A DNA stretch of 25,341 nucleotides, taken from NCBI GenBank assembly GCA_035496575.1, contig DATJEN010000145.1, forward strand, positions 1-25,341, written 5' to 3'. The stretch comes from PALSA-1355 sp035496575 (GTDB lineage Bacteria > Planctomycetota > Planctomycetia > Pirellulales > PALSA-1355). Under the pieces are notes generated by a model. The model did no database searches. It was not told the origin of the DNA and saw only the letters and a list, made by a program, of their open reading frames with translations. The position numbers were made by a program, and so were the translations under genes. Shown piece by piece: positions 7,498-14,933 of the stretch (positions are counted from its first letter, which is position 1; each line of letters opens with the position of its first letter).

Positions 7498-8532
7498 TTA
7501 AACGATCGGCAGCTTGTTCGCGGCTCCGGCCACTTCGCAGACGTAACGTGGCACGGCATAGCCCGGCAGTTGTGCTCTCATCTGTTCAACCAGCTCCGCG
7601 CCGCGCTCGTGGTCGACCTCGAAATGTGCCGCGCCGGCCACGGGGTCAAGCTGATGCAAGTAATAGGGCATGATGCGCAGCGCGACGAGCCGCTCGCTGA
7701 GTGCCACCAGCGCGGCTAGGTTGTCATTAACGCCCGCCAAGAGCACGGCCTGGTTCAAAAGCGGAATGCCGGCATCGATAAGTCTGGCAAGCGCTCGGCC
7801 CACGTGCTCATCCACCTCCTGGGCGTGATTCACGTGCAGTACCAGAATTGGGGTCAAGCGCGTGCCGCGCAACCAACCGATGAGCTCGTCGGTCACGCGC
7901 TCGGGGATCATGATTGGCACTCGCGTATGCACGCGCAGACGCGTCACGTGCTCGATCGCAGCGAGCCGCCGGGCGAGCTCCGCCAGGCGCTCGTCGACGA
8001 TGGTGAGCGGATCCCCTCCGCTCAGGATGACCTCGCGGATCGAGCGATCCGCCTCGATGTGCCGCAAGGCCGGCTGCCAATCATGAAAAAATTTCCCGTC
8101 CTCGGCGTAGGGAAAGTGCCGCCGAAAGCAGTAGCGACAATGGACGGCACAAGTCGGGGTTGCTACGATCAAAACGCGGCCAGAATACTTGTGCAGCAAC
8201 CCCGGCGCAACGGCGGCGGCAACGTCGCCTACCGGATCGCACGAGTAGCCCGGCACGCTGTCGCCTTCGGCCGCCAGCGGCAGCACTTGCCGCAACAGCG
8301 GATCGTTCGGGTCGCCATGCCGCATGCGGGCTATATACCCGCGCGGCACAAACACGGGGAAATCACGCTCACCGGCATTCATGCCACGTGGAGCGGGAAT
8401 TCCCACCATTTGGCACAGGTCGCGCGCATCGCGCACGGCGTCCTTGAGCGCTTGTTGCCAAGATACGTAAGCAGCCGCGGGGCGATCCCGTTTGGACTGC
8501 GAAGAGTTGACCGAAACGCTTACAATGCTCAT
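7498..8532 (-). CDS. epmB: EF-P beta-lysylation protein EpmB (lysine 2,3-aminomutase family)
   Basis: A 344-residue radical SAM enzyme that makes (R)-beta-lysine from alpha-lysine for attachment to elongation factor P. The iron-sulfur motif is C128-x3-C132-x2-C135 within CAVHCRYCFRRHF. SGGDPL at 171-176 is the typical SAM-contacting stretch. The C-terminus EVAGAANKLPIV places K340 where E. coli EpmB has the PLP lysine (GGEPSKTP), as recalled from the family. Unlike clostridial lysine 2,3-aminomutase it lacks the long C-terminal extension. It is divergent from efp with 76 bases between the starts, and epmA follows efp. This gene context strongly supports EpmB over a catabolic aminomutase. Confidence 0.93.
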   Translation of the reverse strand: MSIVSVSVNSSQSKRDRPAAAYVSWQQALKDAVRDARDLCQMVGIPAPRGMNAGERDFPVFVPRGYIARMRHGDPNDPLLRQVLPLAAEGDSVPGYSCDPVGDVAAAVAPGLLHKYSGRVLIVATPTCAVHCRYCFRRHFPYAEDGKFFHDWQPALRHIEADRSIREVILSGGDPLTIVDERLAELARRLAAIEHVTRLRVHTRVPIMIPERVTDELIGWLRGTRLTPILVLHVNHAQEVDEHVGRALARLIDAGIPLLNQAVLLAGVNDNLAALVALSERLVALRIMPYYLHQLDPVAGAAHFEVDHERGAELVEQMRAQLPGYAVPRYVCEVAGAANKLPIV

Positions 8533-8608
8533 TGAGAGCCCGCGGCAATCTGGCTGCGAAAGCCTTTAGCATAGCCCCCGAATCCCACCTAGCGAAGCAG
8601 GAAACCAC
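8533..8608. promoter_or_regulatory. Divergent intergenic region epmB / efp
   Basis: These 76 bases separate two genes read outwards, so they must contain at least the promoter and leader of efp and of epmB. No convincing -35/-10 pair was found on either strand. The efp start is GTG preceded by the purine-rich AGCAGGAAA. The shared region would let the substrate (EF-P) and its modifying enzyme be co-regulated; this is an inference from position only. Confidence 0.5.
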
Positions 8609-9178
8609 GTGGCAACGTACAGCACGAGTGATTTCAAAAAAGGACTTAAGGTCCAGATCGATGGCGATCCGTACTTAATGGTCGAGTGCAATTTCGTCAA
8701 ACCAGGCAAGGGCAATGCGCTGTACAAGTGCAAGATGCGAAACCTGATCCGCAACACGATGCTCGACCGCACCTACAAGGGCGGCGATTCCCTCGAAGCC
8801 GCCGACGTGACGGAAATCGCGGCCCAGTTCCTGTATCGCCAGCAGGATATGTGGGTGTTCATGGACAACACCAATTACGAGCAATACGAGCTGAACAAGG
8901 ACCAGGTGGACGAAGCCTGGAAGTACCTGAAGGAAGGTATGGTGTGCCAGATGGTGCTGTTCAACAACAAGCCCATCTCGGTGTCTCCGCCGAACCACGT
9001 CGTGCTCAAGATCGAATACTGCGAACCCTCGATGCGCGGCAACACGGCCACGAATCTCACCAAGCCGGTCAAGCTGGAAACGGGCGCGGAGATCATCTGC
9101 CCGGCGTTCGTCGAAATTGGCGACACGATCAAAGTCGATACCCGCAGTGGTGAGTACTTGGAGCGGGCAAAGGCCTGA
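8609..9178 (+). CDS. efp: Translation elongation factor P
   Basis: A 189-residue cytoplasmic factor that binds ribosomes stalled on polyproline stretches and promotes peptide bond formation. The N-terminus aligns from memory with E. coli EF-P (MATY, DFKKGLK, DGDPY). The modification loop FVKPGKGNA places the modifiable lysine at K34, exactly the position that EpmA lysylates. The C-terminal OB-type domain ends in DTIKVDTRSGEYLERA, the conserved family ending. The start is GTG at 8609. Flanking epmB (divergent) and epmA (81 bases downstream) indicate that K34 carries a beta-lysyl group, rather than rhamnose or 5-aminopentanol as in other lineages. Confidence 0.96.
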   Translation: MATYSTSDFKKGLKVQIDGDPYLMVECNFVKPGKGNALYKCKMRNLIRNTMLDRTYKGGDSLEAADVTEIAAQFLYRQQDMWVFMDNTNYEQYELNKDQVDEAWKYLKEGMVCQMVLFNNKPISVSPPNHVVLKIEYCEPSMRGNTATNLTKPVKLETGAEIICPAFVEIGDTIKVDTRSGEYLERAKA

Positions 9179-9190
9179 GCAGAGTTTCCC

Positions 9191-9206
9191 GCCCGGCGTA
9201 CCGGGC
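9191..9206 (+). other. Short GC-rich hairpin between efp and epmA
   Basis: GCCCGG at 9191-9196 and CCGGGC at 9201-9206 form a perfect 6-bp stem closed by a four-base CGTA loop, 12 bases after the efp stop. No T tract follows, so full termination is unlikely. It may trim or attenuate the transcript so that abundant EF-P is made in excess of EpmA; that role is inferred only. Confidence 0.35.
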
Positions 9207-9259
9207 CGTCTCGAAGTGGCCGCACGCCCTGCGCGTAACGAACTCTGGCTGCAAGTGCC

Positions 9260-10252
9260 GTGGACCCTGACGCCGCTCAATCTGATTTCCTGCCCACCGC
9301 AAGCTGGCCGATGTTGCGGAAGCGGGCCGAACTTCTGGCGCGGGTGCGGTCGTTCTTTGCAGAGCGCGCGTTTCTGGAGGTCGAAACCCCGCTCCTCTCG
9401 GCCGATACGATCGTCGACCGGCATTTGGATCCGCTGCGGGTGATTCTGCCGGAAGATCCGCGCGACCCCACCCATGGGCCGACGCGGTGGCTGCAAACGT
9501 CGCCCGAGTTTGGCATGAAGCGGCTGATGGCGGCCGGCGGCGAGGCCATCTTTCAAATCACCCGCGCCTTCCGTGCGGGCGAGTCAGGAGAGCGACACAA
9601 TCCCGAGTTCACGATGGTCGAATGGTATCGTCGCGGCGACACGCTCGAGCAGGGCGTGCAATTGCTGTCGGACCTGGCCGAGGCACTCTTCGAGCGAGGG
9701 CCGAGCGAACTCGTCAGCTATGCCGATGCGTTTCGACGCGCAGGGCTCGTGGATCCGCACCGCGCCACGCCGCACGAGCTAGCCGCGGCCGCGCGCGAGC
9801 GGAAGATCTCGATCTCAGACAGCATGGCGTCTGCCGATCGCGACACCTGGCTGCACCTGCTGATGTCGCATGTCGTCGAGCCTGGGCTCGGTCGCGACCG
9901 GCCGGCCATCGTCTGCGACTATCCCGCCAGCCAGGCGGCGCTGGCACGCCTGCGCGGGAATCCGCCGCTGGCCGAGCGTTTTGAGCTGTATGTCGGCGGA
10001 ATGGAGTTGGCCAACGGCTATCATGAGCTCGTCGATGCCCAGGTTCTTCGACAGCGAAATCGCCAGGCGAACGCCGAGCGGCGCGCGGACGGCAAGCCTT
10101 CGCTGCCCGAAGAAAGCCGGCTGCTGACGGCCATGGAGCACGGTCTGCCAGAGTGCACGGGCGTGGCTTTAGGATTCGATCGGGTGGTCATGGTTGCCAC
10201 TGGCGCCCAGCACATCCGCGAAGTAATCGCATTTCCGAGCGATCGCGCTTGA
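9260..10252 (+). CDS. epmA: EF-P--(R)-beta-lysine ligase EpmA (GenX/PoxA/YjeA)
   Basis: A 330-residue class II lysyl-tRNA synthetase paralogue that lacks the N-terminal anticodon-binding domain. It activates (R)-beta-lysine with ATP and transfers it to K34 of EF-P. Motif 1 region FLEVETPLL, motif 2 ITRAFRAGESGERHNPEF and motif 3 CTGVALGFDRVVM are all visible. The short length and the start directly before the catalytic core (LPTASWPMLRKRAEL) match the EpmA type rather than LysS. The start is GTG at 9260; an ATG at 9311 would remove conserved N-terminal sequence. It sits directly downstream of efp and opposite epmB. No epmC (hydroxylase) gene is present in this cluster. Confidence 0.94.
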   Translation: MDPDAAQSDFLPTASWPMLRKRAELLARVRSFFAERAFLEVETPLLSADTIVDRHLDPLRVILPEDPRDPTHGPTRWLQTSPEFGMKRLMAAGGEAIFQITRAFRAGESGERHNPEFTMVEWYRRGDTLEQGVQLLSDLAEALFERGPSELVSYADAFRRAGLVDPHRATPHELAAAARERKISISDSMASADRDTWLHLLMSHVVEPGLGRDRPAIVCDYPASQAALARLRGNPPLAERFELYVGGMELANGYHELVDAQVLRQRNRQANAERRADGKPSLPEESRLLTAMEHGLPECTGVALGFDRVVMVATGAQHIREVIAFPSDRA

Positions 10253-10367
10253 AATATTCGCGGCAAAGCGCTCGTGTACGCGCAATTCTCAACCGCTTCT
10301 CACATGGGCCTCACATCCGCTTGCTAGCTTGTCGTTCGAAACTTCCCTTGCTGAACAGATTGCAAAC

Positions 10368-10372
10368 GGAGG
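10368..10372 (+). promoter_or_regulatory. Ribosome binding site GGAGG of csrA
   Basis: GGAGG lies 7 bases before the ATG at 10380 and therefore selects this ATG over the in-frame ATG at 10329, which would add 17 residues absent from CsrA proteins. Confidence 0.75.
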
Positions 10373-10379
10373 CCAAGCC

Positions 10380-10589
10380 ATGTTGCTCCTATCGCGCAAG
10401 TCCGGCCAGTCGATTGTCATCAATGACGACATCGTGATCACGGTCGTGGCTATCGATCGAAGCCGCGTTCAGATTGGAATCGAGGCGCCCGGCTACGTGC
10501 CGATTTTTCGACGTGAGATCGTGGAACGCATGGTGGCCGATGGCGAGATTGAGCCACTGGCATGCCTGGCCGGGCCGCCGTCCAAATAA
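10380..10589 (+). CDS. csrA: Carbon storage regulator CsrA
   Basis: A 69-residue RNA-binding dimer that represses or activates translation by binding GGA-containing leader hairpins. The sequence starts MLLLSRKSGQSIVI and contains the conserved core RVQIGIEAP and the RNA-contact segment IFRREIVERM. R44 aligns with the essential arginine of E. coli CsrA; phenylalanine stands where E. coli has H43. The length is slightly above the usual ~61 residues because of a longer C-terminal tail. It lies 127 bases after epmA, a gap in which no other feature was seen. It is not next to flagellar genes or fliW, the common setting of csrA in many bacteria. It is convergent with the CaMKII-association-domain gene, with 20 bases between them. 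Confidence 0.93.
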   Translation: MLLLSRKSGQSIVINDDIVITVVAIDRSRVQIGIEAPGYVPIFRREIVERMVADGEIEPLACLAGPPSK

Positions 10590-10609
10590 TCGGTCGATGT
10601 CCGATTCGA

Positions 10610-11008
10610 CTAGTTCGCCGGTGCGCACGGCGAGCGATGGAAATGAACGTGGCGCCACCCGGAAGCCTGCCGCTGCCAGACGCGCGTTTCTTCAAAAGCC
10701 GTGGTTACGGTTTTGCCGCCTTCCAAAATGGATTGCACGAGACGCACGTAGGCCACCACCGCCACGTCGCCCATCAGGCGCACGTGCGGCGCGGCGATCG
10801 TGGTGTTTCGTGGGCTCGACGAGGGGCCGAGCGCGAAATAGTAGCGATGGAAATCCAGCCCCTCGATCAAATGGCCGCGGCCCTCGGGCTCAAACGCCGA
10901 TAAACTGGGATCGCACAGTTGTTCGTAGGTGGCCCAGTCGGCGTTGGCGATGCTATCGAGCAATCGCCGCGTGAGCTCGAGCAGTTCTGCCTCGGTTGAA
11001 TCGGTCAT
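10610..11008 (-). CDS. NTF2-fold protein, CaMKII association-domain-like
   Basis: A 132-residue protein that resembles the calcium/calmodulin-dependent kinase II association domain (NTF2-like/SnoaL cone fold; PF08332/DUF4440 group). Recognisable stretches are a helical N-terminus (LLELTRRLLDSIANADW), YEQLCDPSLSAFEPE, GHLIEGLDFHRYYF, and the closing strands TRVWQRQ-GWRHVHFHRS. In bacteria such proteins are stand-alone domains of unknown function with a pocket that could bind a small ligand. The ATG at 11008 was chosen over an upstream in-frame ATG at 11089, because that extension overlaps thyX. It lies 23 bases behind thyX and is probably the last gene of that operon. A direct link with thymidylate synthesis is not established. 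Confidence 0.8.
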   Translation of the reverse strand: MTDSTEAELLELTRRLLDSIANADWATYEQLCDPSLSAFEPEGRGHLIEGLDFHRYYFALGPSSSPRNTTIAAPHVRLMGDVAVVAYVRLVQSILEGGKTVTTAFEETRVWQRQASGWRHVHFHRSPCAPAN

Positions 11009-11031
11009 GGCCGTGGAACCTCGCGCGCAAG

Positions 11032-11931
11032 CTACTCGAGAATCTTGAGCCGCCGCAGCTTGTCGCGGCATTCGTCGCGCTCGCGGCATCGTTGCAGATC
11101 CGCCCAGCTTGGATCCTGCACCGCCAGAAAGTCGGCTTCACTGGCCGGCAGCCCACGCTGCGACGTGAGGCGCGCGATCAAGCGCGCGAGCACCTCGCGT
11201 TCCAGCCGCGTGAGAAACATGCCCTCCAGTCGATAATCGACGAATGCCTCCCACACCAGCGGAAACAGAGGCTGCACGATTTCTCGGCCGATCGTGGCGG
11301 CGTATTCGCGAATTTCCCATTGGGCATGGCTGTCCATGCGGAGAGCCAAAAAGTGCAGCAGATTGTGCAAGTCGACCTTCCAGTACGCCTCGGTGTAAGT
11401 CGACAGCGGCAGGTCCTTGCGGGCTTGTTCGCGCGCCACGCCGGCCGCGATCCGCGCTTCGTAGAGCTGGCGGGCCTGCTCTTGAAATGCCGACTCCGTG
11501 CTTGTGAGCTGTTCGCCCCTGGCCGCATCCAATAGCGCGCCGCTGCCTTGCCGGTTTTCAGTGGCTTGCGTTCGCCAGGCTTCCGGCGGCGTGGTTTGCA
11601 TGGCGTCGATGGCCAGCGAGTACCGCGTGCTGTACTCGTTGACGTTGGCGGTGCGATGGCGAATCCATTGCCGCCAACAATCCATGGGCACGCGCACCAG
11701 TAGCTTGACCTCCGCCATCTCGAAAGGCGTGGTGTGCCGGTGCCGCAACAAGTAACGGATCAGCCCTCGATCGTCGGACACCCGCCGCGTGCCCTGGCCA
11801 TAGCTGACGCGGGCGGCCTGCACCACGGCCTGGTCGTCTCCCATGACATCGACCAGGCATACGAAGCCATCGTTGAGAACCGGAAATTTTTTCCAGCGCA
11901 ACGCGGCGATTTGTTCGACATGGGTGGACAT
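11032..11931 (-). CDS. thyX: FAD-dependent thymidylate synthase ThyX
   Basis: A 299-residue flavoenzyme that methylates dUMP to dTMP with methylene-tetrahydrofolate and NADPH, replacing ThyA. The diagnostic RHRx7S motif is RHRTANVNEYS (R91-S101), followed by TRYS. The preceding block RHRHTTPFEMAEVK and the later FLALRMDSHAQWEIREYA are also typical. The ATG at 11931 follows the stop of the small upstream gene by 9 bases. The protein is longer than the ~220-250 residues of many ThyX enzymes, because a C-terminal extension (about residues 230-299) follows the core. No thyA was seen in the window. The absence of a tetrahydrofolate-recycling demand is the usual rationale for ThyX. Confidence 0.94.
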   Translation of the reverse strand: MSTHVEQIAALRWKKFPVLNDGFVCLVDVMGDDQAVVQAARVSYGQGTRRVSDDRGLIRYLLRHRHTTPFEMAEVKLLVRVPMDCWRQWIRHRTANVNEYSTRYSLAIDAMQTTPPEAWRTQATENRQGSGALLDAARGEQLTSTESAFQEQARQLYEARIAAGVAREQARKDLPLSTYTEAYWKVDLHNLLHFLALRMDSHAQWEIREYAATIGREIVQPLFPLVWEAFVDYRLEGMFLTRLEREVLARLIARLTSQRGLPASEADFLAVQDPSWADLQRCRERDECRDKLRRLKILE

Positions 11932-11940
11932 CGCGCCGGC

Positions 11941-12201
11941 CTACTTCTTCGCCAGGAGTTCTTCGACCAGCTTGGCAACCAGCGACGGATTGTCCTGCTT
12001 CACCAGATGCTCGATGCGGGCGGCTGGGATTTTCAGCTTTTCCAGCGCGCTTACGATCGCTTTCCATTGCCGCTGGCGCGCTTTGCCCTCGGCCAGGTAG
12101 AGCTCGGTCACGAGCTCCGACAATCGTTGTAGCGAGATCGCCTCGCGATTGTCGTAGTAATTCTTGATGATCTTCTGCTGGTACTTCGAGCGTTCCGCCA
12201 C
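11941..12201 (-). CDS. Small conserved-looking helical protein of unknown function
   Basis: An 86-residue protein that I do not recognise. Apart from the ends it looks entirely alpha-helical and very charged (KYQQKIIKNYYDNREAIS, LSELVTELYLAEGKARQRQW, LVAKLVEELLAKK). There is no signal peptide or cysteine motif. The frame is open further upstream to 12351, but the GTG at 12199-12201 is preceded at 6 bases by GGAGG (12208-12212). The coding character also begins there, so this start was preferred. It is the first gene of the unit with thyX (9-base gap), which suggests a related or at least co-expressed role. An RNA- or protein-binding adaptor would fit the composition, but this is a guess. Confidence 0.75.
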   Translation of the reverse strand: MAERSKYQQKIIKNYYDNREAISLQRLSELVTELYLAEGKARQRQWKAIVSALEKLKIPAARIEHLVKQDNPSLVAKLVEELLAKK

Positions 12202-12207
12202 GCCGGG

Positions 12208-12212
12208 CCTCC
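12208..12212 (-). promoter_or_regulatory. Ribosome binding site GGAGG of the 86-residue gene
   Basis: On the minus strand GGAGG stands 6 bases before the GTG at 12201-12199 and supports this start over the upstream ATG at 12351. The 12202-12392 interval is the divergent promoter region shared with murJ. Confidence 0.65.
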
Positions 12213-12392
12213 AACACGCGTTATCGGGATCGAGTCCGTTCGCATTGATCTTCCCGAAAACCTTGTGATTTGGCAACCGGCGGGTTTTGTGCGTCTCCAG
12301 CGGCGAAAGAATCGATCTTGACAATCGCGGCCGCCGGGGGTGTGGCGCCATTCGGCTTCTCAGAAACGTGCAAGCCGCCTAGGATTCGCCCC

Positions 12393-14039
12393 ATGCATGG
12401 CGACGAGCGGCGTCAATTGTGGGCCGGATTCTGGCAAAACAGCTTGGGCACGCTGGCCAGCCGAGTCTTGGGCCTGGTCCGCGACATGGCCACGGCCGCG
12501 CTGTTGGGTCTCGGCACGGGCGGCGTCATGGATGCGCTCGTCATCGCGTTTCGCTTGCCCAATCTGTTCCGCCGCCTGTTCGGCGAAGGCGCGCTTGCGG
12601 TCAGCTTCTTGCCGGCGTTTCGAGCGCAGTACGAGCGCGAAGCGGGACTGGCATGGAAGCTCACCAGCGTCTTGCTTACCTGGTTGGCCGTCGCGCTCGG
12701 CGCGGTGGTGATGATTGGAGAAGCCATTTGCGTGGCGGTGCTGTGGCAATCGGCCGATGCGCGCGCTCTCGAGCTCGCGCGGCTGTCGGCGATCATGCTG
12801 CCCTATCTTGTCTTGATCTGCCTGGCGGCACAACTCACGGCGGCGCTGCAGGCGCTATTCTCGTTTAGAGCGCCGGCGCTAGCTCCCGTGTTGCTCAACG
12901 TGTGTTGGCTGGGCGCGGTTTGGTTCGTTTGCCCTTGGCTGCCCGACGAGCGCGCCCAGGCCGCGGCCATCGCGGTTGCCGTGCTCGCTTCGGGCGTGCT
13001 GCAGGTGGCCTGGTTATGGCCTGCCTTGCGGCGGTTTGGCTTTCGCTTCGACTACGACTGGCGCGCCTCGCGCAACGCCGCGGTGCAAGTCGCGAAAGCC
13101 GCCGTGCCGATCGCGCTGGGAATGGCTGTCACCCAGCTCAACACGTTGGTCGATAGCCTGGTTGCCTGGGGACTAGCGGGCGAGGCCCATCAAACGATTG
13201 CCTGGCTGGGCGATGTGGTCGAGTATCCGCTACGAACAGGCGCCGCGGCCGCTATCTATTACGGCGAGCGTTTCTATCAGCTTCCCGTCGGCTTGCTCGG
13301 AATTGCCGTCGCCACGGTCTACTATCCGCGCTTCAGCCAGCATGCCGCGCGGCGCGACCGACATGCGATTGCCAACGACTTGAGCGTGGCCTTGCGACTC
13401 GTGGCGTTCGTGGCCATTCCGGCCAGCGCGGGGCTGGCGCTCGTTGCCTTGCCAGCCACGCGGCTGTTTTTCCAGCGCGGCGCGTTCACGTCGGCCGATT
13501 CCGCGCGGGCCGCCAACATGATCGCCACCTACGCTCTTGGCATTTGGGCGTACTGCGCGCTGCCGGTTTTGGTGCGCGCGTTCTACGCGAGCGGCGACCG
13601 GCTGAGTCCAGCCAAAATCGGGCTGGTTTCCGTGGCTATTAATGCGGCTTTGAATGTGACGCTCGTGTGGTTTCTGGCGGAGCGTGGATTGGCCGTGGCG
13701 ACGGCGGTGGCGGCGGCGGCACAGGTGATCCTGTTGACGACCCGGTTTTCGCGCGCACACGCGAAACTAAAGTGGCCAGGTCTTGGCCGCACGTTGGCCA
13801 GGTCAGCGCTCGCGACGGGCGCGATGACCGTGGCGGTGACGCTCGTTCAATTGGCATTACCGCTCGATGCCCAAAGCTCCTGGGCATGGCAGGCTGTTGC
13901 GCTGGCAACGCTGACAATCTTGGGCGCCGGGGTTTATGTCGCGCTGGCGCACTTCATGCGAATGGACGAGCTAAGCGCCTTCCTTAGACCCAGCACAAGC
14001 GCGTCCGAACCAGCCACACCGACCCGCGCGGCGGCGTAG
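12393..14039 (+). CDS. murJ: Lipid II flippase MurJ (MviN)
   Basis: A 548-residue polytopic membrane protein of the MOP exporter superfamily that flips lipid-linked peptidoglycan precursors across the inner membrane. The N-terminal signature is clear: ASRVLGLVRDM, GTGGVMDALVIAFRLPN and RRLFGEGALAVSFLPAF. Many hydrophobic segments follow, in line with the 14 helices of the family, including WGLAGEAHQTIAWLG and FFQRGAFTSADS, a typical MurJ stretch. The ATG at 12393 was chosen because the upstream part of the open frame (from 12270) is not membrane-like and precedes the conserved start. It is divergent from the thyX unit and convergent with the SUKH-ankyrin gene, 15 bases away. Its presence fits the evidence that planctomycetes make peptidoglycan. 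Confidence 0.94.
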   Translation: MHGDERRQLWAGFWQNSLGTLASRVLGLVRDMATAALLGLGTGGVMDALVIAFRLPNLFRRLFGEGALAVSFLPAFRAQYEREAGLAWKLTSVLLTWLAVALGAVVMIGEAICVAVLWQSADARALELARLSAIMLPYLVLICLAAQLTAALQALFSFRAPALAPVLLNVCWLGAVWFVCPWLPDERAQAAAIAVAVLASGVLQVAWLWPALRRFGFRFDYDWRASRNAAVQVAKAAVPIALGMAVTQLNTLVDSLVAWGLAGEAHQTIAWLGDVVEYPLRTGAAAAIYYGERFYQLPVGLLGIAVATVYYPRFSQHAARRDRHAIANDLSVALRLVAFVAIPASAGLALVALPATRLFFQRGAFTSADSARAANMIATYALGIWAYCALPVLVRAFYASGDRLSPAKIGLVSVAINAALNVTLVWFLAERGLAVATAVAAAAQVILLTTRFSRAHAKLKWPGLGRTLARSALATGAMTVAVTLVQLALPLDAQSSWAWQAVALATLTILGAGVYVALAHFMRMDELSAFLRPSTSASEPATPTRAAA

Positions 14040-14054
14040 GTGGCATTGTCTGCG

Positions 14055-14921
14055 TCAATCTTCCGCGCCGTGCGCGCGGAGGATCTGGTTCGCACGGTAC
14101 GACCACTCGCCGAGGACGCTTTTGCCCTCCTTGTCGCGGACTCTTGGATCGGCACCCGCAACCAATAGCAGTTTGACGCTGTCGATGGAGTGTACCGCGG
14201 CGTGGTGTAAGGGTGTGCGGCCTTCATGAACGCGAGCATTAGGGTCGGCGCCATGCTCGAGCAGCAGCTTGGCGACTCTTGGCCACTGATAGATGGCGGC
14301 GGCCATTAACAGCGTATGGCCCTTCGCGTTGCGTGCCTCGACGGCACCACCATGACCGAGATAATGTTCGACCCCCGAGAATTGCCCTCGCTCGACAAGC
14401 TGGAACGCAGGCAGCGTCTCTTGATCGTGCTCGTCGCAGAAGTCATAGACGAGCATCGCTAGGAAGTCAGTGAAGGAATCGGCAAGCCAATAAAAGGCCG
14501 GCTCTCCTTCTGAAACAAAGAACGCATCGCTATCCCAGTACCATACTCCTTCAAAGTGAGAGTTGGCGCCGAACTTGAGCAGCACGAGATCACGGCCATT
14601 GCAGTCCGCGATCGGCTGGAACTCGGGCGGGATGCGATCGCGAAGGGTCTCGGTGATGGATGTCAGACCACGATGTTTTATTCCATCTCGTGGCTCTCCA
14701 TAGAATTTCGTAAGCAGACCAGCTCTGACGAACTTGGTTGGGTTAGGAATCAGGAACTCAACCCACCGATAGAACGTGCCGCCGTTGTGCCGAAGCAAGA
14801 ACCGGGCATAATCCTCCGGAAAGCGAACACCGAGCGTCGATTGGATTTCGCCCAGCAAGGCGGACGTCAAAGGCGGATCTTCCGAATCCTGTAGCAGATC
14901 AAGAATCGGGAACTCCTGCAT
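14055..14921 (-). CDS. SUKH (SMI1/KNR4)-ankyrin fusion, probable toxin immunity protein
   Basis: A 288-residue protein with two parts. Residues ~15-150 form a SMI1/KNR4 (SUKH) domain with the typical LGVRFPEDYARFLLRHNGG motif, WVEFLIPNP and a later WYWDSDAFF. Residues ~195-285 hold two to three ankyrin repeats (GHTLLMAAAIYQWPRVAKLL, LLEHGADPNAR, GRTPLHHAA, LLLVAGADPRVRDKEGK). Both families are established classes of immunity protein against polymorphic nuclease toxins. The ATG at 14921 lies 12 bases after the stop of the toxin-like gene. The GAGGA ribosome binding site overlaps that stop, which suggests translational coupling. No signal peptide is present, so it acts in the cytoplasm. The sequence is visibly more A+T-rich than murJ (29 of 60 G+C in 14461-14520), consistent with transfer. 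Specific inhibition of the neighbour is inferred from position. Confidence 0.85.
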   Translation of the reverse strand: MQEFPILDLLQDSEDPPLTSALLGEIQSTLGVRFPEDYARFLLRHNGGTFYRWVEFLIPNPTKFVRAGLLTKFYGEPRDGIKHRGLTSITETLRDRIPPEFQPIADCNGRDLVLLKFGANSHFEGVWYWDSDAFFVSEGEPAFYWLADSFTDFLAMLVYDFCDEHDQETLPAFQLVERGQFSGVEHYLGHGGAVEARNAKGHTLLMAAAIYQWPRVAKLLLEHGADPNARVHEGRTPLHHAAVHSIDSVKLLLVAGADPRVRDKEGKSVLGEWSYRANQILRAHGAED

Positions 14922-14933
14922 GGATAACAGTCC

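Noticed and set aside
8675..9556. 293-residue open frame on the minus strand
   Set aside because: It covers efp and the start of epmA in antisense; both of those are certain.
12318..12346. TTGACA as a possible -35 element of murJ
   Set aside because: The hexamer is perfect, but at 17 bases the -10 position reads TGTGGC, with nothing close to TATAAT, so a promoter cannot be supported from sequence.
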